Source of the DNA: Desulfovibrio sp. MES5
GTDB lineage: Bacteria; Desulfobacterota; Desulfovibrionia; Desulfovibrionales; Desulfovibrionaceae
DNA length: 64,000 nucleotides
Direction of reading: 5' to 3'
Assembly (NCBI RefSeq): GCF_002237645.1
Contig: NZ_MJUZ01000001.1
Coordinates: 1 to 64,000 of the forward strand
Part shown: positions 17,018-25,289 of the stretch, in pieces
How the letters are laid out: each line of letters begins with the position of its first letter
Numbering within the stretch: position 1 is the stretch's first letter
Notes under the pieces: model-generated
Told to the model about the DNA's origin: nothing
What the model saw: the letters and a program-made list of their open reading frames with translations, nothing else
Databases searched by the model: none
Position numbers and translations under genes: made by a program

Positions 17018-17710
17018 CTAATCTTCTTCTTCCAGCACCTTGAGTTCTGCGGACAACTGACCGGAATTATAACGCAAAAGAACATAGCCCCCCTGCGCCA
17101 GAGCGCCGGGGTTGACCACAATGGTGCGGCCCACGCGGTCTACGGCCCGTGCCTCGTGAATGTGCCCGCACAGGCAGATGTCCGGCTGGGCTTCTTCAAG
17201 AAATTCGCGTACCGCAGTGGAGCCCACATGCACGCCGCCGGGTATGACGTCGCACGCCGTATCCTTGGGCGGATTGTGCGACACAAGAACGCTGTGCGGA
17301 TAGGCGCGGGCCTTCTGCCAGCAGGCTTCAAGCCATGCGGCGAAAGCGGATTCAGGAAATTCGCTGGGAGTGCCAAAGGGCGTGAAGGTGGAGGCGCCAA
17401 CCCCAAAGATGGCCGTATCCGGCGTGAGTTCGCGCGTTACGGTGTGCAGGTTCCAGCCTTTTTCGCTGAGCCACTGGTCCACTTCAGGGCGGTCCATGTT
17501 GCCTATCTGTGCGAGAATCATAGGATTATAGCTACGCAACACGTCCATGACCTGTTCCGCCTGCTTGACGCCGCCTGTCACTGTGAGGTCGCCGGTGACG
17601 ATGATGCCGTCAGCCTGGCTCAGTTCAGGAATCTTGGCAAAACGCCCGGTTTCATCATGTATATCGCCCACGGCGATCCAGAGGTAATCCTGGGTGGTAG
17701 AGCTTGGCAT
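17018..17710 (-). CDS. metallophosphoesterase
   Basis: The 230-residue protein has the calcineurin-like metal motifs in order: VGDIHDE, GDLTVTGG, GNMDRPE, LVSHNPP and GHIHEARA, near residues 13, 39, 67, 140 and 182. These bind two metals for phosphoester hydrolysis. The ATG at 17710 (MPSSTTQDYLW) has AAGGAA upstream; a longer reading adds 15 unlikely residues. It diverges from the folate cyclo-ligase gene. The natural substrate is unknown. Confidence 0.88.
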   Translation of the reverse strand: MPSSTTQDYLWIAVGDIHDETGRFAKIPELSQADGIIVTGDLTVTGGVKQAEQVMDVLRSYNPMILAQIGNMDRPEVDQWLSEKGWNLHTVTRELTPDTAIFGVGASTFTPFGTPSEFPESAFAAWLEACWQKARAYPHSVLVSHNPPKDTACDVIPGGVHVGSTAVREFLEEAQPDICLCGHIHEARAVDRVGRTIVVNPGALAQGGYVLLRYNSGQLSAELKVLEEED

Positions 17711-17782
17711 GGTGGCGTTTCCTTTGTTATATTGACGCTGCAATAATGCTGCCATACTTCAGTACATAAGGAAAGGCCCGGC

Positions 17783-18457
17783 ATGAGTGAAAATCCCCCT
17801 GTGCAGGCCGTACGGCCACAGTCGCCGGACGCGGTGGCGGCCCGCAAACAGGCTCTGCGCGAGCGCATGACCAGGCTTCGCCGCGAGCAGCCCCCGCACC
17901 TTGCCAGCGAAAGGGCAGTGGCGGCGCAGGAGAACCTGCTCCGGGCGGACTGCTGGCGTCAGGCGGAGTCAGTGGCGCTTTACGTGGGCATCAAGGACGA
18001 GATTGGCACCAGCCTGTTGCTGGACGCGGCATGGCGTGAGGGGCGCACCCTCTGGCTGCCGCGTGTTCGGCGTGGACAGCCCGGTTTTATGGACTTTGTG
18101 GCTTGCGCCAGCCGCGAGCAGCTGCGGCCTGGGCCTTTTGGCCTTCTTGAGCCGGATGCGGCCCTGCCGGGCTTTGGCCCGGAAGACGTGTCTGCTGGCG
18201 CGGGCATGGCCAGTTCCCCGTCGGGCGGCGTTGCGTTTGCCCCCTCGTTGATGGTGCTGCCCGGTCTGGCTTTTGATCTTGAAGGCGGCCGCCTCGGTTA
18301 CGGCGGGGGCTATTACGACAGGTTTTTACAGGCCGGGCTCAAGTGCCCGCGCGTGGGTTTCTGTTTTGATTTTCAGCTTGTCCCTCCCTTGCCCCTGGCC
18401 CCCTGGGATCAGCGGGTTCACCATTTATGCACCGAAGAGCGTCTGTTGTGCCTATAA
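17783..18457 (+). CDS. ygfA: 5-formyltetrahydrofolate cyclo-ligase
   Basis: The enzyme converts 5-formyl-THF to 5,10-methenyl-THF using ATP, recycling an inactive folate. The 224-residue protein has the N-terminal RKQALRERM helix, ALYVGIKDEIGT for folate binding and the diagnostic LAFDLEGGRLGYGGGYYDRFL (about 163-183). An insertion of about 15 residues (VSAGAGMASSPSGG) precedes this motif. In other proteobacteria this gene often follows 6S RNA, but the 72-base gap here is too short for it. The YfiH-type gene overlaps its end by 31 bases. Confidence 0.93.
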   Translation: MSENPPVQAVRPQSPDAVAARKQALRERMTRLRREQPPHLASERAVAAQENLLRADCWRQAESVALYVGIKDEIGTSLLLDAAWREGRTLWLPRVRRGQPGFMDFVACASREQLRPGPFGLLEPDAALPGFGPEDVSAGAGMASSPSGGVAFAPSLMVLPGLAFDLEGGRLGYGGGYYDRFLQAGLKCPRVGFCFDFQLVPPLPLAPWDQRVHHLCTEERLLCL

Positions 18458-19206
18458 GCTATATCCCATTTGCGTTCCCCGGCCTGGATTCCGTGCGTTG
18501 CGCCTTTCAGACCCGCCCCGGCGGCGTGTGCCGTGGAGAGTATGGCGGCGGCAATATTTCCTTCAGTGTGGGGGATGACGCGGCCCTGGTTACGGCCAAC
18601 CGCGAGAGCCTGCTGGCGGGTCTGCAACCTCGGGGCTTGCGCCGCTGGGCGGAATTGCAGCAGGTGCACGGCGATGTCATGGCCTTTGAGCCGACCCCTG
18701 TGGCCTGCGACGCGGTGGCGGTGGAAGAGGGGGACGGCATGGCCACGGCCGAACCCGGCCTGGGCCTGCTCATCAAGACGGCGGACTGCCAGCCCATTTT
18801 GCTGGCGCACAAAAGCGGCAAGTACGTGGCGGCCATGCATGCTGGCTGGCGCGGCAATCGCTGCGACTTTCCTCTGACAGGCGTTGTGCGCTTTTGCGAG
18901 CGCTATGACCTCAAGCCGCAGGACGTCTTTGCCGTCCGAGGGCCGAGTCTTGGCCCCGGCAAGGCAGAATTCATCAATTTCGACAAGGAATGGGGGCCGC
19001 AGTTCGTGCCCTGGTTTGACGAAGAAAACCGCACCATGGATCTTTGGGGATTGACCCGCCACCAACTTGTGCAGGCCGGTATTCCGGGACGCAATATTTT
19101 TGGTCTGGATATCTGCACCGCCACCAACAACGACCAGTTTTTCTCTTACCGTTGCGCCAGAGCTTCGGGCCGTCAGGCCAGCATCATCTGGATCCAGAAA
19201 AACTGA
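18427..19206 (+). CDS. pgeF: YfiH/DUF152 family protein (polyphenol oxidase / purine nucleoside phosphorylase)
   Basis: The 259-residue protein has the family's metal-site motifs: QVHGD, TADCQPILL, HAGWRGN and RGPSLGP, with FFSYRCAR near the end. Members have been assigned copper-dependent oxidase, purine nucleoside phosphorylase and peptidoglycan-editing roles. The ATG at 18427 overlaps the previous gene; a GTG at 18448 is a possible alternative start with similarly weak ribosome binding site. Translation is probably coupled to the cyclo-ligase gene. Confidence 0.88.
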   Translation: MHRRASVVPISYIPFAFPGLDSVRCAFQTRPGGVCRGEYGGGNISFSVGDDAALVTANRESLLAGLQPRGLRRWAELQQVHGDVMAFEPTPVACDAVAVEEGDGMATAEPGLGLLIKTADCQPILLAHKSGKYVAAMHAGWRGNRCDFPLTGVVRFCERYDLKPQDVFAVRGPSLGPGKAEFINFDKEWGPQFVPWFDEENRTMDLWGLTRHQLVQAGIPGRNIFGLDICTATNNDQFFSYRCARASGRQASIIWIQKN

Positions 19207-19329
19207 AGAGCGCTCTGCATCGGCGTGGACTGGCGGGATGTTTGAGCGCCAGGCGGCTTCGCCAGCCCGGCTGAATGCCGCCAGCGGCGCGGCTCGTCTG
19301 CCCTGTGGTTCTGGCGGGCTCTCTCGGCA

Positions 19330-19358
19330 TTGACAGGCCTGCCGCCCCCGCCTACAGT
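19330..19358 (+). promoter_or_regulatory. sigma-70 promoter of the cobalamin riboswitch transcript
   Basis: TTGACA (19330-19335) is followed after exactly 17 bases by TACAGT (19353-19358). The predicted start, about 7 bases later, falls at the first base of the riboswitch P1 stem. The agreement of spacing and position makes this convincing. Confidence 0.8.
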
Positions 19359-19364
19359 AGGCGC

Positions 19365-19519
19365 GGCAATGGTAGCCGGGGTGCCCGGCTTGAAAAGGGA
19401 ATCCCGTTAGATGCGGGAGCGGACCCGCCGCCGTAAGGCTCGCCAACCTCGCACCACACAGCGCCACTGGAAACGGGAAGGCCGGTGAGAGGGAGCCAAG
19501 CCGGAAGACCTGCCTTGCC
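19365..19519 (+). ncRNA. cobalamin (adenosylcobalamin) riboswitch aptamer
   Basis: Characteristic conserved blocks occur in order: GCCGGGGTGCCCGGC, GAAAAGGGAATCCCGTTAGA, GGAGCGGACCCGCCGCCGTAAGG, CCACTGG, GGGAAGGCC and the B12 box AAGCCGGAAGACCTGCC (19498-19514). GGCAA (19365-19369) pairs with TTGCC (19515-19519) as P1. It leads into a BtuC-type permease, the matching ATPase and binding protein, and cobI. Family behaviour predicts repression when cobalamin is bound. Confidence 0.96.
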
Positions 19520-19538
19520 CCATGCCCCGCCCTTGGCT

Positions 19539-19648
19539 AGAGCAGTTAACGAATGAAGTGAGTTAACTACTCTGCAAGGATTTTTCTGAAAATCCTTGCA
19601 ACGAAATGCGAGCAGGCAGGTTTTTTGCCTGCCATACGTGAGCATTTC
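19539..19648 (+). repeat. three consecutive hairpins between aptamer and terminator
   Basis: Hairpin 1 (19539-19573): AGAG-C-AGTTAAC pairs with GTTAACT-A-CTCT. Hairpin 2 (19574-19599): GCAAGGATTTT pairs perfectly with AAAATCCTTGC. Hairpin 3 (19603-19648): GAAATGC pairs with GCATTTC around an inner GCAGGC/GCCTGC stem. None ends in a T-run, so these are not ordinary terminators. The block looks like a palindromic element placed inside the riboswitch leader. Confidence 0.7.
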
Positions 19649-19726
19649 ATGTGGTAAATAGGGTGCATGGCAGCGGCATGAGCCGCCACGGCAACGGGAT
19701 TTTGTCGGCAGGATTGAGGAAATACG

Positions 19727-19779
19727 GGCCTCTTCCTTCATGAAGCAATAGCTGTTTCATGCGGGAAGAGGCCTTTTTT
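19727..19779 (+). terminator. riboswitch-associated intrinsic terminator
   Basis: GGCCTCTTCC (19727-19736) pairs with GGAAGAGGCC (19764-19773), with an inner CATGAA/TTCATG extension, followed by six Ts. It lies directly ahead of the permease gene. The 3' arm contains AGAGG, which could also serve as the ribosome binding site for the ATG at 19780. Confidence 0.88.
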
Positions 19780-20913
19780 ATGCCCACGCGCTTTGCGCGG
19801 GGCCTTCAAAGGGCGGGCATGACCGCGACATCACATTCCTCCTCTCCCTCCGGGTTGTCATCCGTGCGCCTGTGGCCTGCGTTCACGGCTTTGGCGGCGC
19901 TGTGGCTTGTTTCCCTGCCGCTGGCCTGCCTGCCCGGGCCGGTTCCGCTGGCGGCCGGTCAGGTTTTTCACGCGCTGGCGGCGCAGCTCGGGCTGGCCGC
20001 GCCGCCGCAGGATACCTCGCTCATGCTGGTGGTGGGGCAGATACGCCTTGCCCGCGTGTGCCTTGCGACCCTGTGCGGCGGCGCTTTGGCCGTGGCGGGC
20101 GTGGCCCTGCAAGGGGTATTGCGCAACCCCCTGGCCGATCCCTTTACTCTGGGGATTTCGGCGGGCGCGGCGTGTGGGGCAAGCATTGCCATTGCCCTTG
20201 GCGGCGTTGCGGGCAAAGCTCTGAGCGGGCTTTTGGCGGCAGCGCATATTTCCCTGCCGGGACCGGCGGCCCTGGTGGCCCCGGCGGCCCTGGCGGGAGC
20301 GCTGCTGGCCCTGGCCGGAGCCTTGTGGCTCGGCAGGGGAGACGGCGGCTTCAGGCGCGAGAGCGTCATACTTGCCGGCATTGCAGTGGCGGCCTTTCTG
20401 GGGGCGCTGGTGGCATTGATCAAGGCGCTCAATGAGGAATCCGTAACCAGCATTGTTTTCTGGATTATGGGATCATTTCAGGGGCGCGGCTGGGACAGCC
20501 TGCCCCTGTTGCTGGCTACCTTCGTGCCTGGCCTGCTGGCTGTGGCTTTGGGCTGGCGCGCGCTGGACGTACTGACCCTGGGCGACGAGCAGGCCGCCCA
20601 GCTCGGGCTGAATGTGGGGCGAGCGCGGCTTTGGCTGCTGGCCGGTGCAAGCTGTATGACGGCGGGTTGCGTGGCGGTGGCCGGGGTGATCGGCTTTGTG
20701 GGACTGGTGGTGCCGCATGTGCTGCGCCTTGTGCTGGGCTGCGGTCACGGCCCCTTGCTGGCCGGAGCGTTTTTTGGCGGCGGCGTGCTGCTGGTCTGGG
20801 CCGATGTGCTGGCCCGCAGCGTGCTGGACGGCGGGCAGGAATTGCCCGTGGGCGTGGTTACAGCGCTGCTTGGCGGACCATTTTTTGCCCTGCTGGTGCG
20901 GAGGCGGCCATGA
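19780..20913 (+). CDS. btuC: BtuC/FecCD-type ABC permease, corrinoid uptake
   Basis: The 377-residue inner-membrane protein has about ten hydrophobic segments and FecCD/BtuC motifs: RLARVCLATLCGGALAVAGV, LQGVLRNPLADPFTLGISAGAACG and the late GFVGLVVPHVLRLVLG. The start is ambiguous. ATG 19780 directly follows the terminator T-run and has AGAGG 8 bases upstream; ATG 19819 has AAAGGG. An earlier ATG (19759) lies inside the terminator hairpin and is unlikely. The upstream riboswitch and downstream cobI indicate corrinoid rather than siderophore transport. It overlaps the ATPase gene (ATGA). Confidence 0.88.
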   Translation: MPTRFARGLQRAGMTATSHSSSPSGLSSVRLWPAFTALAALWLVSLPLACLPGPVPLAAGQVFHALAAQLGLAAPPQDTSLMLVVGQIRLARVCLATLCGGALAVAGVALQGVLRNPLADPFTLGISAGAACGASIAIALGGVAGKALSGLLAAAHISLPGPAALVAPAALAGALLALAGALWLGRGDGGFRRESVILAGIAVAAFLGALVALIKALNEESVTSIVFWIMGSFQGRGWDSLPLLLATFVPGLLAVALGWRALDVLTLGDEQAAQLGLNVGRARLWLLAGASCMTAGCVAVAGVIGFVGLVVPHVLRLVLGCGHGPLLAGAFFGGGVLLVWADVLARSVLDGGQELPVGVVTALLGGPFFALLVRRRP

Positions 20914-22040
20914 CGCAGAGAGCGCCCGTGCCCGATACCACGCGCGCAGGCCCTGTGCCTGAGCAGGCCGCAGGCCAGTTCGCGCAGTCCGCAGTCGGTT
21001 GTATGGCGGAATCCCCAGGGTCGCCTGTGGAACCGCTTGCCAGAGTTTCCGCCGCACGGTCCACCGCACCACCCGCTGTGAGGCCCCCCGCCAGCGGCCT
21101 GTCTGCCACGACGCCCCCGCCCATGCTTGAGGTGCGCAACCTGCATTCCGGCTACAGGGGGCGGCCAGTATTGCAGGACGTGAGTTTTGCGGCGCGTGGC
21201 GGTGAATGTCTGGCCTTGCTTGGCCCCAACGGCAGCGGCAAGACCACGCTGTTGCGCAGCCTTTCCGGCGTGCTGCACGCGCAGGAGGGGGAGATTTTTC
21301 TTCAGGGCAGGTCGCTCGTGGGCATGAAGCCGCGCCAGCGCGCGCGGCTGGCGGCTGTGGTGCCGCAGGGCGGCGAATACCCGCGAGAGCTTACTGCGCG
21401 GCAGATGGCCTTGCTTGGGCGGTATCCGCACCTTTCGTGGCTGGGCTGTTATGGCGGCAGGGATTATGCGGCGGTGGACGAAGCCCTGGAAGCCTGCGGC
21501 GCTGCAGCGCTGGCTCCGCGTCGTCTTGCGGAACTGTCGGGCGGCGAACTGCAACGGGTGCTGCTGGCCCGCGCTCTGGCGCAGGAAAGCCCGCTCCTGC
21601 TGCTGGACGAACTGGCCGCAGGGCTGGATATGGCCCGCATGGCCGGACTTTTTGATCTGCTGGAACGCCGCCGGGCCGCCGGAGCCTGCGTGCTCATGGC
21701 TGTGCACGACTGTAATCTGGCGGCCATCTATGCCACGAGGCTGTTGGGCCTCAAGGCCGGAAGGCTTGTTTTTGACGGCCCGGTGGATGCGGTTTTTACC
21801 GAGGAGAAGCTCAGTGCCCTTTATGATATCCCTATCGGCGTTTTGCCGCATCCGCTCTGGGGCCTGCCTCAGGCCCTGCTGGCGCAAGCGCACGGTCCCC
21901 GCAGCCATGCCGACCTTGCCGCATGTTCTGGTGACGCAGGCTCTGGCGACGCGCGCTCTGCCAAGGCTGGCATTGACTCTGGTTGTGGCGCTGGCTTTGG
22001 CGCTGCCGCCAGTTTTGCCAACCGCGACGCTGGCCGCTGA
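20910..22040 (+). CDS. btuD: BtuD-type ABC ATPase, corrinoid uptake
   Basis: The 376-residue protein has a 70-residue Ala/Pro-rich lead, then the ATPase from MLEVRNLHSGYRG (about 72). Walker A is GPNGSGKTT (about 105), the signature is LSGGELQR, Walker B is LLLLDELAAGLD and the H-loop is AVHDCNL. GGAGG precedes the ATG, which overlaps the permease stop. An ATG at 21124 directly before the domain is an alternative start. The last 50 residues are low complexity and overlap the binding-protein gene for 134 bases. Confidence 0.88.
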   Translation: MTQRAPVPDTTRAGPVPEQAAGQFAQSAVGCMAESPGSPVEPLARVSAARSTAPPAVRPPASGLSATTPPPMLEVRNLHSGYRGRPVLQDVSFAARGGECLALLGPNGSGKTTLLRSLSGVLHAQEGEIFLQGRSLVGMKPRQRARLAAVVPQGGEYPRELTARQMALLGRYPHLSWLGCYGGRDYAAVDEALEACGAAALAPRRLAELSGGELQRVLLARALAQESPLLLLDELAAGLDMARMAGLFDLLERRRAAGACVLMAVHDCNLAAIYATRLLGLKAGRLVFDGPVDAVFTEEKLSALYDIPIGVLPHPLWGLPQALLAQAHGPRSHADLAACSGDAGSGDARSAKAGIDSGCGAGFGAAASFANRDAGR

Positions 22041-23088
22041 ATCAGCGCAGCAATTCGCTGCCGCCGATCCCGCCAATCCCGCCACCCCGACCGCTGCAGC
22101 CGCGCCCGCCGTGTCTGGCGTGTCCCCCGTATCTGGCGTGCCTGCCGCATCCACTGCGTCCACTATGGACGGCAAGGGCATGGCCGCAGCCGCCAGCGCG
22201 CCGGGATTGGCAGCGCCAGCGGCAGGGCCAGCGTCGGCCCCTGCATCGGCGTCTGCATCCGCCTTTGTCCCGGTCAGCGTCCGTGACGACACAGGGCATG
22301 AGGTGCGGCTGGACGCTCCGGCAAAGCGCATCATAGCCCTGTACGGAGCCTTCAACGAACTTTTGCTGGCGCTGGGCGCTGGCGACAGTCTTGCTGCCCG
22401 CACCGTGGCTGACGCAAACATTCCCGCTCTGGCGCATCTGCCCGCCATCGGCACCCATATGCGCCCCAATGCCGAACTTATCGTGCAGCAGTCGCCCGAT
22501 CTGGTCATCCAGCTTGCCGGGCGCAATGAAGCGCTGTTGCAGACCGAGGCCCTGCGTGCCCTCGGCCTGAATGTGCTTGTTTTTGAAATGAATTCCTTTG
22601 AACAGCTGTTTGGCGTGCTGCAAAAGCTCGGACAGCTCACCGGGCGCGAGGCTGAGGCCGCCCGGCTGACAGACGTGTGGCAGGCGCGGCTCGGTGCCCT
22701 TGAGGCCCGCTACAAGGATCAGAAGCCGGTACGGGTTTTTTATGAGGTGCGGTACCCCAATCTGCTGGCGGCGGGGCGGGGCGGCATTGTGGACAACATC
22801 ATATCCCGTGCTGGCGGGCGGAATGTGGTCACGGACGAAAAAAAGCTGGTGCGCTTCAATGAAGAGGCCCTGCTGGCCGCTGACCCGGATGTGTATATCA
22901 TTCAGAGCGGCCCTATGAACCCCGACCCCCAGCCATTGGACCAGCGCCTGCATTACAAGGACCTGCGCGCTGTGCGCGAGGGCAGGGTGCTGACGGTGGA
23001 TGAAGACCTTTTTGCCCGTCCCGGGCCACGCTCTGTGGACGCCGCCGAAGAACTTGGGCGGTTTTTGCACCCCGAAGCGGCGCGCTGA
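21907..23088 (+). CDS. btuF: BtuF-type periplasmic corrinoid-binding protein
   Basis: The 393-residue exported protein has a signal sequence (ALPRLALTLVVALALALPPVLP, about 17-38), then about 80 residues of Ala/Pro/Ser-rich linker. The TroA/FepB-type domain starts near 120 (FVPVSVRDDTGHEVRLDAPAKRIIALYGAFNE) and contains LGAGDSLAARTVAD and QSPDLVIQLAGRNEALL. It overlaps the ATPase gene by 134 bases, and the signal sequence lies in the overlap, so the overlap must be real unless one frame carries an error. The ribosome binding site at 21907 is weak. Confidence 0.85.
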   Translation: MPTLPHVLVTQALATRALPRLALTLVVALALALPPVLPTATLAAESAQQFAAADPANPATPTAAAAPAVSGVSPVSGVPAASTASTMDGKGMAAAASAPGLAAPAAGPASAPASASASAFVPVSVRDDTGHEVRLDAPAKRIIALYGAFNELLLALGAGDSLAARTVADANIPALAHLPAIGTHMRPNAELIVQQSPDLVIQLAGRNEALLQTEALRALGLNVLVFEMNSFEQLFGVLQKLGQLTGREAEAARLTDVWQARLGALEARYKDQKPVRVFYEVRYPNLLAAGRGGIVDNIISRAGGRNVVTDEKKLVRFNEEALLAADPDVYIIQSGPMNPDPQPLDQRLHYKDLRAVREGRVLTVDEDLFARPGPRSVDAAEELGRFLHPEAAR

Positions 23089-23154
23089 TTTTCTGATATT
23101 TTCCTTGATTTTCCCTTAACCTGATATTCTGACCACAGGACAAGAGAGCTGAGC

Positions 23155-23868
23155 ATGACAGGAGTTTTGTACGGCGTGGGCGTTGGGCCCGGCGCTTCAG
23201 ACCTGCTGACGCTGCGGGCGGTGAACGCCCTCGGCAAGGTGGACGTGATTCTGGCGGCGGCTTCGCCCAAAAATGACTATTCCGCCGCGCTGGAAACCGC
23301 CCGGCCACACTTGCGGTCTGACGCGCGCATGCTGCGTCTGGAATTTCCAATGACGCGGGACCGTGCCGTACTGCGCGAGGCGTGGCGCGTGGCCGCCGAA
23401 AAAACGCAGCAAGTGCTGGAAGGCGGCGAAAATGCGGCCTTTCTGACCATTGGCGACCCGCTTGTCTACAGCACCTTTGGCTATCTCATTCAGACGCTCA
23501 GGGAACGCGCGCCGCACCTGCCCATTGAGATCATCCCCGGCATTACCTCCATTCAGGCTGCAGCCGCGCGCGCGGGCGTCATTTTGTGCGAAAACAGCGA
23601 AACCCTGCGCATCATTCCCGGCATCAACAGCGGCGACGAGCTTGAAAAAGCCCTCGAAGGGGCTGATACCGCCGTTATCCTCAAAGCGTACCGCAACCTC
23701 CCGGCCATTGCGAACGCTCTGCGCGCCACAGGGCGGCTGGACTCCTGTATTCTGGCCAGCCACGTTGAGCAGCCCGCCGAAAAGCTGCGCCGGGGGCTGG
23801 GCCCGGAAGAAGGCACCCCGCCTTATATGTCGCTGATCATCAGCAGAAAACCCGTGAGCAACGACTAG
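23155..23868 (+). CDS. cobI: precorrin-2 / cobalt-precorrin-2 C20-methyltransferase
   Basis: The SAM-dependent enzyme methylates C20 of the corrin precursor. The 237-residue protein has the family's N-terminal YGVGVGPGASDLLTLRAVNAL, the SAM-site FLTIGDPLVYSTFGYL and IPGITSIQAAAARAG. In an anaerobe the cobalt-precorrin (CbiL) substrate is more likely. It follows btuF by 66 bases and probably belongs to the riboswitch-controlled transcript, tying import and synthesis together. Confidence 0.93.
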   Translation: MTGVLYGVGVGPGASDLLTLRAVNALGKVDVILAAASPKNDYSAALETARPHLRSDARMLRLEFPMTRDRAVLREAWRVAAEKTQQVLEGGENAAFLTIGDPLVYSTFGYLIQTLRERAPHLPIEIIPGITSIQAAAARAGVILCENSETLRIIPGINSGDELEKALEGADTAVILKAYRNLPAIANALRATGRLDSCILASHVEQPAEKLRRGLGPEEGTPPYMSLIISRKPVSND

Positions 23869-23879
23869 AACAAGTTCAC

Positions 23880-23998
23880 TTTGAAATGTTTTGCGGGTGG
23901 GAAGTGTTTTGTGGGGGGGGGAAGAAGGAATGCTTTGTGGGGGAGGGACCCTTTTGAAAAAGGGCCCCTCCCCCACGCCCCCACCCCCTAAAACTTTT
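23880..23998 (+). repeat. palindromic 3' element, GC-rich family, copy 1
   Basis: A TTTGAAATG start, a G-rich run and the hairpin GTGGGGGAGGGACCCTTTT/AAAAAGGGCCCCTCCCCCAC are followed by GCCCCCACCCCCTAAAAC. Copies with the same order occur at 55395-55470 and 63575-63655, on the minus strand. This copy is sense to cobI and starts about 12 bases after its stop. Confidence 0.8.
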
Positions 23999-24133
23999 AT
24001 GGTGCTTTGTTATATTAGAAAGAATATTCTCATATAAAATGGGATGTTAAAGGCGGTGTCCCTCTGGCGTCACAGCGCTTCAAAGGGTATCTGCGTCAGG
24101 CAATTTCAAGGCGAAGTTGTTTTGTATAAAAAG

Positions 24134-24174
24134 AAAGCCAGCAATTCCCACATGATCGGGAACTGCTGGCTTTT
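24134..24174. terminator. bidirectional intrinsic terminator
   Basis: AAAGCCAGCA-A-TTCCC pairs with GGGAA-C-TGCTGGCTTT. T-runs flank both sides: TTTTG on plus and CTTTCTTTTTATAC on minus. It lies 110 bases past the hypE stop and can also stop plus-strand transcription from cobI. Confidence 0.85.
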
Positions 24175-24284
24175 GTAGTTGCGTCTGTGGCTGGTTTGCG
24201 CACGCGGCATTATGCGTATCGTCTGCAAGCCGCATTCACGCTCGGCATACGTAGTGCGCATAAATGCGCAGTGGACCCTCGCAA

Positions 24285-25289
24285 TCAGCAGATGCGCGGC
24301 AATTGCGCCCCTTCAAGCATGCCCAGCAGGCGGCGGCCGCCGATGCGGGTTTGCAGGCTCACCTGCGCCTTGCCCTCCGTGACCGTGCCCACGCGCGCGG
24401 CTTCCTTGCCGTAGGGCGAGCGGCGCATGGCCTCCAGGGCGGCTTCAGCCCTGTCTTCGGGCACGATGCAGATGCATTTGCCCTCATTGGCCAGATACAA
24501 GGGGTCCAGCCCCAGGAACGAACAGCCGTTCCGCACGGCCTCGTGCACAGGAATGGCCGTTTCATCCAGAAGAATGCCCACCTGCGACTGCTCGGCAATC
24601 TCATTCAGCGTGGTGGCAAGGCCCCCGCGTGTGGGATCGCGCAGCACATGTACTTCACCGGCAGCTTCGAGAATATCCGCGATCATATGGTTGAGAGGCG
24701 CGGAGTCCGAAGCCACGTCCGTGAGAAATGACAGTCCTTCGCGGCTGCCCATAACAGTAAGCCCGTGATCGCCCATGGCTCCGCTCACCAGCACCGCGTC
24801 ACCGGCGCGCGCGCTGTGCCCGGACGGGGCGGGATTGGCGAAAACTTCGCCTATGCCGGTAGTATTGATAAATATTTTGTCACAGGCTCCCTTGGGGACA
24901 ACCTTGGTGTCGCCAGTGACGATGAGCACCCCGGCTTCGCGGGCCGCTGCCGCCATGTCGGCGGTGACGCGCTCAAGCGTTTCCAGCGCAAGGCCTTCTT
25001 CAAGGATGAAGGCGCAACTGAGGTAGCGGGGGCGCGCGCCCAGCATGGCCACATCATTGACGGTTCCGTGCACGGCGAGGCTGCCGATGCTGCCGCCGGG
25101 GAAAATCAGGGGCGTCACGGTGTAGGAATCCGTGCTCATGGCCAGAGGGCCGCGAATGTCGGTCAGCAGGGCCGCGTCGTCCATGCGCTCCAGCAGGGGG
25201 TTGGCAAAGTGGCGAAAAAAGCACTGGGACACAAGACGCTGCGAGGCTCGGCCACCGCTGCCCGCATCGAGAAGAAGACAGTCTTCCAT
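24285..25289 (-). CDS. hypE: hydrogenase expression/formation protein HypE
   Basis: HypE dehydrates the carbamoyl group on its C-terminal cysteine to a thiocyanate that becomes the Fe-bound cyanide of [NiFe]-hydrogenase. The 334-residue protein has LLDAGSGGRASQRLV, TDSYTVTPLIFPGGSIG, VTGDTKVVPKG and the required C-terminal PRIC. The ATG at 25289 overlaps the hypD stop (TAATG) behind GGAGAGA. A longer reading would run back into hypD. hypC, usually before hypD, is not here. Confidence 0.97.
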   Translation of the reverse strand: MEDCLLLDAGSGGRASQRLVSQCFFRHFANPLLERMDDAALLTDIRGPLAMSTDSYTVTPLIFPGGSIGSLAVHGTVNDVAMLGARPRYLSCAFILEEGLALETLERVTADMAAAAREAGVLIVTGDTKVVPKGACDKIFINTTGIGEVFANPAPSGHSARAGDAVLVSGAMGDHGLTVMGSREGLSFLTDVASDSAPLNHMIADILEAAGEVHVLRDPTRGGLATTLNEIAEQSQVGILLDETAIPVHEAVRNGCSFLGLDPLYLANEGKCICIVPEDRAEAALEAMRRSPYGKEAARVGTVTEGKAQVSLQTRIGGRRLLGMLEGAQLPRIC

